Source: Bacterioplanoides sp965219715
GTDB lineage: Bacteria; Pseudomonadota; Gammaproteobacteria; Pseudomonadales; Oceanobacteraceae
DNA length: 64,000 nt
Assembly (NCBI RefSeq): GCF_965219715.1
Contig: NZ_OZ244785.1
Location: 2,232,001 to 2,296,000, forward strand
Direction: 5' to 3'
A model generated the notes under the pieces. That model had not been told where the DNA came from and did no database searches. It saw nothing but the letters and a program-made list of their open reading frames with translations. Shown one piece after another: positions 56,683 to 64,000 of this stretch. Positions within the stretch are counted from its first letter, which is position 1. Each line of letters starts with the position of its first letter. The translations under genes were made by a program, and so were the position numbers.

Positions 56683-59622
56683 TTAACGACTACCCCAGGT
56701 GAAATCCTGATTTGGGTTACCGGTTGGGTACCATAACAACAAGTTAGCGCCGTTACTGGTATCTGAGTGTGACAGGTCCAGTGCCAGGTTGTGATTTTTA
56801 CGCGGGCGAATGGTATCGCCAACAAAATCCCACTTCAGATTAATATGGTCGACACATGGATGCATCACCACATTCGTACCAGCAGAGTTACCGTGAGTAC
56901 TGTCTAAGCACATGTTGCGGTTATGTTTGCTGCGAATAAAACCCGTCGCTTCTTCATAGCCCCATTTCTGCCATGCCGCCGGATTCCAGCAATCCCAAAC
57001 ATAAGCATTTGCATGAACTTCGCTGCTGGCTAATTTTCCAGCAGGTACGTCCATACATTTACCCATCACTTTCAATTCACGGAAATCAGTAAACTGGATT
57101 TTATTCATACTCAGCGTCTGGTATTGCTTGAAGTCTCCGGCATTGCTATGGCTTCCCGTCGCATTAAAAGTACCCGCTGCGACAGCATTATCATTGCTGT
57201 AGGAATATGCCTGATAAATACCGACATCAGCATCAGCACCGGAGCCGGAATCATCCCAAACTTCAAAACTACCGCCTTGCGTCAGGAATCCACGCCATAC
57301 GCAACGCATATCATTGGTACTTGGCTTGGCACCACTGGTCGCCAATAAACCTAGGCACTGATAGCCTGCTGGAGCGGTTGGTTTCCATAGCGAAACATCC
57401 TGGTCAGCACCCGAGCCGGCATCGCTCCATACGCGGGAATAACCGGCAGGTTTAGCCAAAGCACCACTGCCATCATCTTTTGCCACCAGCGCAGATGGAT
57501 TACTTGGCTTGCTATGGCTACCCACAGCGTAATCACCCAGGCGATAGAACCCATCAGCACCGTTTGGACGCCAGATGGAAACATCATCATCAGCACCGGA
57601 ACCGGCATCAGTCCATACCCGGTCGAAACCTAAAGCATGTTCAACCTGCAGACGATAATCTTCCGGAATATCGATACCTCCGCTCAGGGAAGCCAGATTG
57701 CTTTCTTCAAACTGAATATCCGCCCAGATAGGCACATGATCGGATAATACGCTGCTGTCACGACACTCAGAGCCACACAGATCGGCACTTAAAACTTTAC
57801 CGCCTTTAACGAAAATAAAGTCGAGTAACAAAGTCCAGTCATTGGCAACCAGACCAGCTTCTGAAGTAATACGCTTATGAGTCGCCAGACCATCATGCGC
57901 ATCGGTGTAGTTATCATCAAAAATCGGATTGAGCGAAATATCATGCAGACCTAACGGATCCGCAAAAATATGACCCACAGCATTTAAATCACCACCCAGA
58001 ATCCGGGTAAATGGCTTCCCTTTCGCATGGTAAACCATTTCAGCGTGCTGGCCTTTACGGGCTTTATCACCGGGAATACCAAACGGAGAAGCAGAATGAG
58101 TTGAGTAAACGTGAACAATATCGTCGCCCACTTTTAAATCAGCCACAACAAAAGAACGGCCGGTATCCGTTTCAGCGGTACCTGGGAAACTGGAGTGCTG
58201 AGCCTTAAACCGTACTTTTGAAACATTGCCCATCGGGTAACGGGAAACAATGGCATTACCGGTCTGACAGCTTGAGCTGGCACCGTCTTCATTGGCGTTT
58301 ACATAGTAGCCATTAAACGCCTTCGCATATTCACGGGCAGTATTGCGGCCGCTGCCACAGCCATCACCACGCACCGTTTCGCTTAACAGAATAACGTCCG
58401 GACCTTGCTCACCGAATTTTTGCTTCAGGTAATTAACCTGGTTCTGAATACGCTCAGCTGAAGGTCGCAAGACGTTATAGCTCACAACCGATAAAGAGCT
58501 CTTCGGTGCAGGTTCATCGATTGCGAACTTATCACCTTCAACCAGGCATTTACCGCTGGCGCATAAGTTAACGCTTTCATCGGTCGCCTGACCCCAACTG
58601 AACTCTTCGAAATGGTAATCGGAGAGGTCATTCAGGTTAATAATATTGTTAATCAGACGCTCGCCCGGGAAGTCGGTCATAACCATCCCGGTAAAACCAC
58701 CTTTTTCAATATAATCGGCGGTCAAAGTGTTGGTACCTTCAAAAGAAATGGTACAAATACCAATAAAACAGGTTGTGCGAGGAAAATCCGGATACGAGTT
58801 TTTCCAGCCCGGAGTGGTTAAGCCGGTTGCCAGACGCGGTGCAGAAGTACCAGGACTTGAATGACCACTCACTACAAAGTAAGGGAAAGAGCCATTAGCA
58901 CCACTTAAATAGTTCATATAAATGGTGTCGCGATTTCCATTAGTCGCTTTATTAATGTGATTTTTAACCGAGGTCCACTTATCGTATAAATCCCAGTTAG
59001 TCGTCAGTGAATAGTCGTCCTGAATATCCAGGTTACTGTACGGAATACCATAATCGGCACCACCGAACTCCTGCATAATCACAAACTTGCCACGAATTTC
59101 ATCCAGCGTTGGGTTGTCGCTGTGACCGGTGTAATGACGCTCGCCGAGATTTAACAGGTACTCATCCAGAGTGTCGTTGTAGCTGCGGCTATTACCGGAA
59201 CCATCGGTGCGCTTCAGACGGAATAAAACCGTTTCAGAAGGGTTAGCGGTTAAAAACTCATTGATATCACGCAGCACATCGTCGAAATAGGTATCCTGAT
59301 CGATAATTCCGTGGTGCATGCGGTAGCGGTTGTTTACATGACGCACGCGCATGTCAAATACACGAAGACCTGAGTTCAGCTGCTGCATCAGTGTCATCGT
59401 TTGGTTTTGCCAGATATCACCGGCTTTAATTGACATTGTATCGTGGGTGCCTGGAAGTGATAGCTCACTGACGCGCTTTTCCCCCGGAACCCGTGCCATC
59501 CACTGCGGCTGATTTCCTACCGCTTTATAGTCGTGGCTATAAGCCTCGTCATTATGTGCAAAGGCAGGCTGAAATGCAGCGAGCACTCCAGCAACGGCCG
59601 TCGCTATTATTCTTTTTTTCAT
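56683..59622 (-). CDS. Secreted PI-PLC / EEP-nuclease-fold / lectin fusion protein
   Basis: 979 residues. Signal peptide cut after about residue 22 (QPAFA). Domains: (1) PI-PLC X-like, about 40-350, with LPGTHDTM (His60) and YRMHHGI (His103/104), the two catalytic histidine positions of bacterial phosphatidylinositol PLCs; (2) endonuclease/exonuclease/phosphatase (DNase I/sphingomyelinase) fold, about 380-640, with SYNV, LLSET, GGDLNAVG and LSDHVPI; (3) three repeats of the RVWSDAGSGADQDVS type, resembling Vps62-like modules, about 650-800; (4) ricin-B-type trefoil at the C-terminus (GKCMDV, WQKWGY, CLDSTHG, QDFTW). Probably a secreted enzyme attacking phosphoinositides or sphingomyelin-like lipids. 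AGGAT precedes ATG 59622. Substrates are inference. Confidence 0.82.
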   Translation of the reverse strand: MKKRIIATAVAGVLAAFQPAFAHNDEAYSHDYKAVGNQPQWMARVPGEKRVSELSLPGTHDTMSIKAGDIWQNQTMTLMQQLNSGLRVFDMRVRHVNNRYRMHHGIIDQDTYFDDVLRDINEFLTANPSETVLFRLKRTDGSGNSRSYNDTLDEYLLNLGERHYTGHSDNPTLDEIRGKFVIMQEFGGADYGIPYSNLDIQDDYSLTTNWDLYDKWTSVKNHINKATNGNRDTIYMNYLSGANGSFPYFVVSGHSSPGTSAPRLATGLTTPGWKNSYPDFPRTTCFIGICTISFEGTNTLTADYIEKGGFTGMVMTDFPGERLINNIINLNDLSDYHFEEFSWGQATDESVNLCASGKCLVEGDKFAIDEPAPKSSLSVVSYNVLRPSAERIQNQVNYLKQKFGEQGPDVILLSETVRGDGCGSGRNTAREYAKAFNGYYVNANEDGASSSCQTGNAIVSRYPMGNVSKVRFKAQHSSFPGTAETDTGRSFVVADLKVGDDIVHVYSTHSASPFGIPGDKARKGQHAEMVYHAKGKPFTRILGGDLNAVGHIFADPLGLHDISLNPIFDDNYTDAHDGLATHKRITSEAGLVANDWTLLLDFIFVKGGKVLSADLCGSECRDSSVLSDHVPIWADIQFEESNLASLSGGIDIPEDYRLQVEHALGFDRVWTDAGSGADDDVSIWRPNGADGFYRLGDYAVGSHSKPSNPSALVAKDDGSGALAKPAGYSRVWSDAGSGADQDVSLWKPTAPAGYQCLGLLATSGAKPSTNDMRCVWRGFLTQGGSFEVWDDSGSGADADVGIYQAYSYSNDNAVAAGTFNATGSHSNAGDFKQYQTLSMNKIQFTDFRELKVMGKCMDVPAGKLASSEVHANAYVWDCWNPAAWQKWGYEEATGFIRSKHNRNMCLDSTHGNSAGTNVVMHPCVDHINLKWDFVGDTIRPRKNHNLALDLSHSDTSNGANLLLWYPTGNPNQDFTWGSR

Positions 59623-59712
59623 GATCGATCCTCGTTTAATTTACTGAGAACAAAAGCATTTGTTATTTTTATTAAATAATTATTTTTTTATCGTTCACTT
59701 AAGGGCATCAAA

Positions 59713-62079
59713 CTAATTCCAGCTCCATTGCTGATTCGCGCCGCCATGACGTTGCCACAAACCAACAGCAGCGCCATTTTCAGTGCCAAAAGCATCGAGA
59801 GTCAGATTGGAATTTGGTTTTGGTGCAATCAGTTTTCCGGTGAAATTCCATTTCTGATTATTGCTCCAGGAAGCGCATTGCCACATATGCGGACGAGCGC
59901 CATTATTCGACCAACCAGCGTGATCAAGACAATAAGAAGGATCAGCTTTATTGTGTAATAAACCTGTCAGGCTATCGTATTTCCATTTCTGCCAGGCAAC
60001 ACCACTGCAATCCCAGATCACTGCTTTTTTACCGTTGGCAGGAACCGAACCTTCAAAGTCCAGGCATTTACCATTAACGCGTAACTCGCGATATTCATTT
60101 TTACTAACGCAGTCGCTGTTCTGATTACACAAGTGTGACGCACGTTGTGAAGGCAGACTCAGAGGGCCGTTAAGCCAATTAACAACGCGTGAATCCAGAA
60201 CACGGAAACGATCAAAGTTTTTTGGATTAACAATAAAAGTATTCGGGCTTAAACCGGTATTGGCTGTCGCCCCGGCAGGCACAGAAGCACCATTAAAATA
60301 AGAATTCAGATACGCCGTTGCGTCATAAGCGCCACCGGAACCGGCATCGCTCCATTCCCACAAAGAGCTGGACTCAATCAGTTGATCATCACGAACACAA
60401 CGCATCAGATTAGTATCAGGCTGAGTGCGACTTTGCGACGCAACCGCAATAGAACCTAAACAGGTGTAGCCTACCGGCGCTACCGGTTGCCAGAAAGTCA
60501 CGTCGGTATCACCACCGGTTTTCCAGTCATTCCAGCGCCAATCGTAACTAACAGGCTTGGCTAATTTCCCACTGCCATCATCAAAAGCGACCAGTGAGCT
60601 ACCCGGTTTACGGGAGTAGGTATAAGCACGTGGACCGCTGGTCGCAAGACCGGCAACATCGCCGAGGCTATACCAGCCATCGGTAAGATTCTGGGCGCGC
60701 CATACCGAAAGATTATTATCGCCGCCAGTACCAGCATCGGAATAAACCCATTTGTAGTCATTCCAGCTTTGTACTTTTAAACCCGTGTTTTCATTCAGGT
60801 TAGCCGCGTGTTGCAGATCTGCTCCGCTTAACCAAGCACCATTACTTTGCTCACTGTAATTCAGCCAGGCCGCGGTTTTCTGCGCTGCAATTTTTGCACT
60901 TTCCAGTGCCTGGTTTTGCTTAGATGTCCGTGGCACATCAAAGTCAAACGCATTACCAAACTCTGCCCGACAAACTGCCTGGCCATTTTGCCATGCACCT
61001 TCTGCCGAGGTTATTTTCCAACGATTACCATCGCTGCAGCTGTAAGCGAAATTTAATCCACAGCTATCGTCATAAAAACGACCGTTGTAACTGACTGCAC
61101 AATCTACCGCAGCAGCTGAACCGTTACCGGCTTTGTTATCCGGTTGATCCGGAGCCCAGCTCCAGACCGCTTCGGCAATACGGTTGTCATCTGTTTTTAA
61201 CCAGTCAAAACCGAAGACAGTACCACCACACTTCATCAATGGTCGTACCGCGCTATCCGGCATAACGCCGTCAGCTGCCGGATCGCCTTCTGCGGCATCA
61301 TCGTAAAACAACGCATAACGGCCACCACCGTGAACACTGCAGGCACGATATTCATGGCCGTAGTTTTTATAAGCCTCGCTATCGCGTTCCGGGTTGGTGC
61401 TCTGGAACACCCAGGAGCGGCCGATCGGATTGCAGGAAGCACCGGAATACCCTTTGAAAATAATTTGCTTGCCCTGGTCGAGCATCTCGGCCGGAGTCAG
61501 ATCGGCAGGAAAAGATTTACAGCCCTCGTCAGCGGAAGTGCGCTGCGGCCGATAAACGATATCACCAATCGTACGCTGTATTGCTTCTTCGAAATAATGG
61601 TATTCGTCATCAGCCATCTGATCTTCGAGTTTGATGACGATAATCTGATCACGATTCTTCTTGGCCCAATCGGCAATCTCCACCAGCGCAGAGTCGAGAT
61701 AAATATAATCGTCAGGCAGCAGACCGGTAATTAAACTGGATTCAATATCACAGCGACCGCCGTTGTGGCAGAGAATGACAGAAACGTACTCAACCTTGGT
61801 ATTGCGCCATAAATCCAGTTCGAGAAAACGAGACCCTTGCTCCAGTTGTTGAGTAATACTCAGGTTCTGATTCTCATACAGCTCCATATCATAGGCGTTT
61901 GAGCTGTAGGAATTATGAGTACCAATAATGTTGCTTTGGGTGATTGGCGTATGCTTCTGCAGTTGGTATTGCAGATTAAGAGCATCCTGACTCCAGCCTG
62001 CAACAGCAGAACCACATGAGCCAGCGAGTACAGCAGCAGCCAGTAGCCGACTGTTCAGGCGAGAAAGCTTGCTTTTCAT
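59713..62079 (-). CDS. Secreted PI-PLC-like / C-type-lectin-like / ricin-B protein
   Basis: 788 residues. Signal peptide to about 27 (GSAVA). (1) PI-PLC-like domain, about 35-300, with IIGTHNSYSS (His55) and ILCHNGGRCD (His105) at the catalytic histidine positions, and a Cys-rich part. (2) A C-type-lectin-like segment at about 306-349 (WSWAPDQPDN ... YDDSCGLNFAYSC), containing a QPD motif associated with galactose-type specificity. (3) Three VYSDAGTGGD / WSDAGSGG-type repeats, about 450-640. (4) ricin-B trefoil at the end (GKCLDFEG, WQKWKYD, CLDHAG, NQQWSWN). Same repeat and lectin modules as the neighbouring gene, so the two genes share a history, although their enzyme domains differ. Confidence 0.75.
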   Translation of the reverse strand: MKSKLSRLNSRLLAAAVLAGSCGSAVAGWSQDALNLQYQLQKHTPITQSNIIGTHNSYSSNAYDMELYENQNLSITQQLEQGSRFLELDLWRNTKVEYVSVILCHNGGRCDIESSLITGLLPDDYIYLDSALVEIADWAKKNRDQIIVIKLEDQMADDEYHYFEEAIQRTIGDIVYRPQRTSADEGCKSFPADLTPAEMLDQGKQIIFKGYSGASCNPIGRSWVFQSTNPERDSEAYKNYGHEYRACSVHGGGRYALFYDDAAEGDPAADGVMPDSAVRPLMKCGGTVFGFDWLKTDDNRIAEAVWSWAPDQPDNKAGNGSAAAVDCAVSYNGRFYDDSCGLNFAYSCSDGNRWKITSAEGAWQNGQAVCRAEFGNAFDFDVPRTSKQNQALESAKIAAQKTAAWLNYSEQSNGAWLSGADLQHAANLNENTGLKVQSWNDYKWVYSDAGTGGDNNLSVWRAQNLTDGWYSLGDVAGLATSGPRAYTYSRKPGSSLVAFDDGSGKLAKPVSYDWRWNDWKTGGDTDVTFWQPVAPVGYTCLGSIAVASQSRTQPDTNLMRCVRDDQLIESSSLWEWSDAGSGGAYDATAYLNSYFNGASVPAGATANTGLSPNTFIVNPKNFDRFRVLDSRVVNWLNGPLSLPSQRASHLCNQNSDCVSKNEYRELRVNGKCLDFEGSVPANGKKAVIWDCSGVAWQKWKYDSLTGLLHNKADPSYCLDHAGWSNNGARPHMWQCASWSNNQKWNFTGKLIAPKPNSNLTLDAFGTENGAAVGLWQRHGGANQQWSWN

Positions 62080-62337
62080 TGTTATTTATCCGGAAGCACT
62101 GTTTAAAAAATGGATTCAAACACTCCTTTTTTCTGAGGTAACTAGCAATCAAGTCCAAAGAATAACAATTTGGCCTAGACCAAAATACTGGCCTGTTTCG
62201 GAACATAAGTACAAATTTCCTTAAAGCGCCATCAAATGACACTTAGTGCCAAATTACGACTTAACAAGCCAGTTTGTTTGATAAATAATCGTGAAACGAG
62301 CATTATCTAACGAAAAGCAGTACGCAAGTCCCAGCAC
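62080..62337. promoter_or_regulatory. Divergent control region, PLC gene / AraC gene
   Basis: 258 bases between oppositely oriented genes. Two imperfect palindromes are candidate operators: TTTGG CCTAGA CCAAA (around 62169-62185) and GACAC TTA GTGCC (around 62236-62250). The adjacent AraC-type regulator is the likely binder (inference). No promoter box is convincing. Confidence 0.35.
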
Positions 62338-63372
62338 ATGAACGAACAACAAACCGCCACCGTCCGCTATGTCCACGTTGTACTGCAGCATCTCAAGCGC
62401 AGTGGCTTCCGCCGCTCCGAGTTTCTGAAAAGCCTCGACATTCCGCTGGAGTTTATGAAAGGCAACGTGATGCGTTTGCCGGTCTCTCAGATTGAATACA
62501 TCTGGCAAAAAGCCCGCGAGCTGACCCAGCAGGAAGCATTGGGATTATTGTGTGCCGACCCGATTGTGTTGCCGGACTACGGCATCATGGCGCACTACTG
62601 GATGAATTGTGAAAACCTGCTGGAAGCTTTTGATGGCAGTCGTTTTCATGAAAAGCTGATGCACACCGGAATGATCGGCACACTGAAGCTATGTGGTGAA
62701 GATACCTACCAATACAGCAACCATACCCGTGCCTCAAACCGTTGGTTAACCGCAGCACTGGTTGAGCTGGATTTCTTATCGGTACTGCGGGTTGGACAAC
62801 AGCTGGTGTCGCCTGAAAACACAGATAAAGTGCGGGTCAAACACGTCTACTTCACTCATGCACCTAACGCTGACGAAGCCTTGTATCAGCAGCTGTTTCA
62901 ATGTCCGGTGAGTTTTAATGCCAGCCGTAACGAAATGCTGGTTGATAAACATGTTCTGGAACTGAAAGTTCATTCGCCAGACCCCAGCGTAAAAAACATG
63001 CTGCTTGATAACATCAACGAGCTGATTCAGAAAACGGTACATGTCAGTATTTCTTCACAGGTCGAAGAGATGCTGCAACAAGCTCAGCAGCAATCATTGG
63101 TTCTGAAACTGCCGGATATTGCCGCCAAACTGAAAATGAGTGCTTCAACGCTGAAACGTAAGATTCAGGAAGAGAACAGCAGCTTCAGTGAAATTGATAA
63201 ACGCGTGAAATTAACCACAGCCAAGCGTCTGATTTATCAGAATAAATTGTCTATCGAGCAGATTGCCGAACTGCTGCAATACAAAGACAGTACGTCATTT
63301 CATCGTGCCTTCAAGGGATGGACAGGTTGCACGCCAAAGCAGTTTCGCCAACAAAAAAGCGCCAGCGACTGA
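62338..63372 (+). CDS. AraC-family transcription regulator
   Basis: 344-residue regulator. The N-terminal ~210 residues match the arabinose-binding-like sensory domain of the OruR/ArgR-type subgroup (SLDIPLEFMKGNVMRLPVSQIEYIWQKA region, ALGLLCADPIVLPDYGIM), followed by a C-terminal double helix-turn-helix (DIAAKLKMSASTLKRKIQEE, IEQIAELLQYKDSTSFHRAFKGWTG). It diverges from the PI-PLC-like gene and is its likely regulator. The inducer is unknown. No clear ribosome site before ATG 62338. Confidence 0.88.
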   Translation: MNEQQTATVRYVHVVLQHLKRSGFRRSEFLKSLDIPLEFMKGNVMRLPVSQIEYIWQKARELTQQEALGLLCADPIVLPDYGIMAHYWMNCENLLEAFDGSRFHEKLMHTGMIGTLKLCGEDTYQYSNHTRASNRWLTAALVELDFLSVLRVGQQLVSPENTDKVRVKHVYFTHAPNADEALYQQLFQCPVSFNASRNEMLVDKHVLELKVHSPDPSVKNMLLDNINELIQKTVHVSISSQVEEMLQQAQQQSLVLKLPDIAAKLKMSASTLKRKIQEENSSFSEIDKRVKLTTAKRLIYQNKLSIEQIAELLQYKDSTSFHRAFKGWTGCTPKQFRQQKSASD

Positions 63373-63523
63373 TTACCGGTAACTGAGCACCAGCGCACAT
63401 TTCTGCCAACCTATCATGCCAGCCGGATAAATATAGACCAGTCGGTCAGCAATTGAGCCAGTATGGCAATGATTGTCGCCTTTCGCCCTGATAGTTTTCG
63501 TTTTTTGTTATCAGGAGTGTTTA

Positions 63524-63757
63524 ATGAGAATCTTTTTAGTTGTACTCACCCTGTCCCTGGCTGCCTGTGGCGGTTCAGGTTCATCCTCATCATCAAAGCC
63601 GGACAGCAAACCGCAAACCTCTGGCAATAGCAGCACCAATGCCATTCCGCAGAAGAATGCTTTAGCACTGGATAAATTCCCGGTGTCCGATCTGCAACAA
63701 GTAACGTTCCAGTCACTGGACTCCAGCTCTATTCCAGCCATTAAAACGTTTGACTAA
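63524..63757 (+). CDS. Small lipoprotein
   Basis: 77-residue lipoprotein: MRIFLVVLTLSLAACGG with lipobox SLAAC, then a Ser/Lys/Asn-rich linker (GSSSSSKPDSKPQTSGNSS) and a short tail without recognised motifs. GGAG seven bases before ATG 63524 sets the start; a longer TTG-started frame is unsupported. Twelve bases before the next exported-protein gene, so probably an operon. Confidence 0.7.
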   Translation: MRIFLVVLTLSLAACGGSGSSSSSKPDSKPQTSGNSSTNAIPQKNALALDKFPVSDLQQVTFQSLDSSSIPAIKTFD

Positions 63758-63767
63758 GGTGACTGCC

Positions 63768-64000
63768 ATGAATCAATCATTATTATCCGCCGCGGTGGTT
63801 ACCGCAGGTTTACTCGTTTCTGCGCAGGCTTCAGCGAACGACATCAGCAGCTTGCAGGGTTATTACAAAAGCAAAGCCAGTATTAAGTACACTCAGCAAA
63901 AAGTGGAACAAAACAAAATTGATTTTGTGGTACTGGATTATGCATTAAAGAATTCCGCAGCCAGCAATACGCCAGTTACTTTGCCGTCACTTGAAACCGT
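63768..64000 (+). CDS. Exported protein, 5' part (runs off the window)
   Basis: Open frame from ATG 63768 (AAGGTGA ribosome site) to the window edge, 77 codons. Signal peptide MNQSLLSAAVVTAGLLVSAQASA is clear (split at about residue 23), followed by NDISSLQGYYKSKASIKYTQQKV. No family recognised from this fragment. Together with the small lipoprotein upstream it looks like an exported two-gene unit downstream of the AraC regulator. Confidence 0.7.
   Translation, partial: MNQSLLSAAVVTAGLLVSAQASANDISSLQGYYKSKASIKYTQQKVEQNKIDFVVLDYALKNSAASNTPVTLPSLET

Overview
The window reads as chromosomal DNA of a marine gammaproteobacterium in the Pseudomonadales/Oceanospirillales area. The gene order bamD ... 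pilS-pilR-fimT ... fimU-pilV-pilW-pilX-pilY1-pilE / ispH-fkpB-lspA-ileS-ribF-murJ-rpsT ... proB-obgE-rpmA-rplU / ispB is, from memory, nearly that of Pseudomonas aeruginosa, with a few inserted genes (DUF2798 protein, nadE, kdsA, an additional pilX-pilY1 module). The protein sequences and moderate GC fit an Oceanospirillaceae-like organism; this placement is inference. No tRNA, rRNA, CRISPR, insertion sequence or phage gene was seen.

Layout. 1-5.7 kb: end of purD, a RetS-like 7TM hybrid histidine kinase next to purD (as in P. aeruginosa), a Ycf46-like AAA ATPase and coq7. 6-9.3 kb: acetolactate synthase (ilvI-ilvH) behind a promoter and a possible attenuator leader, and a DUF4124 protein. 9.3-17.2 kb: pgeF-rluD, bamD, a DUF2798 protein, nadE and the pilin regulators pilS-pilR. 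17.2-28.3 kb: a visibly A+T-richer type IV pilus minor-pilin/adhesin cluster with two PilX and two PilY1 proteins. 28.3-40.9 kb: a long minus-strand run of housekeeping genes (ispH to rplU). 41-47.6 kb: ispB, dsbD, an SRPBCC/ECF-sigma pair, trxC, an unusual response regulator and a DUF465 protein. 47.6-54.1 kb: envelope lipoproteins, then a TonB-dependent receptor diverging from a lipoprotein across several Fur-box-like palindromes (iron uptake). 54.5-64 kb: a secreted phosphodiesterase/phospholipase island: a periplasmic GDPD, two very large secreted PI-PLC-family proteins with lectin-like C-terminal modules, a divergent AraC-type regulator and two further exported proteins, the last cut by the window edge.

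The most interesting signal is not a protein. Five intergenic elements (about 6.15, 12.37, 29.75, 34.50 and 36.23 kb) share one architecture: an outer stem closing on TTTCA/TGAAA, a first hairpin with a GGA apical loop, and a second arm, which in four of the five is a hairpin whose loop resembles the CsrA/RsmA recognition sequence ACANGGANGU. The stems change by compensatory substitutions between copies while the GGA loops stay fixed, so the family looks like dispersed, RNA-level CsrA/RsmA binding elements, four of five lying 3' of genes in sense orientation. A RetS-like regulator, whose Pseudomonas relative controls the Gac/Rsm pathway, is in the same window and has lost recognisable ATP-binding motifs, which suggests (inference) a post-transcriptional network worth testing.
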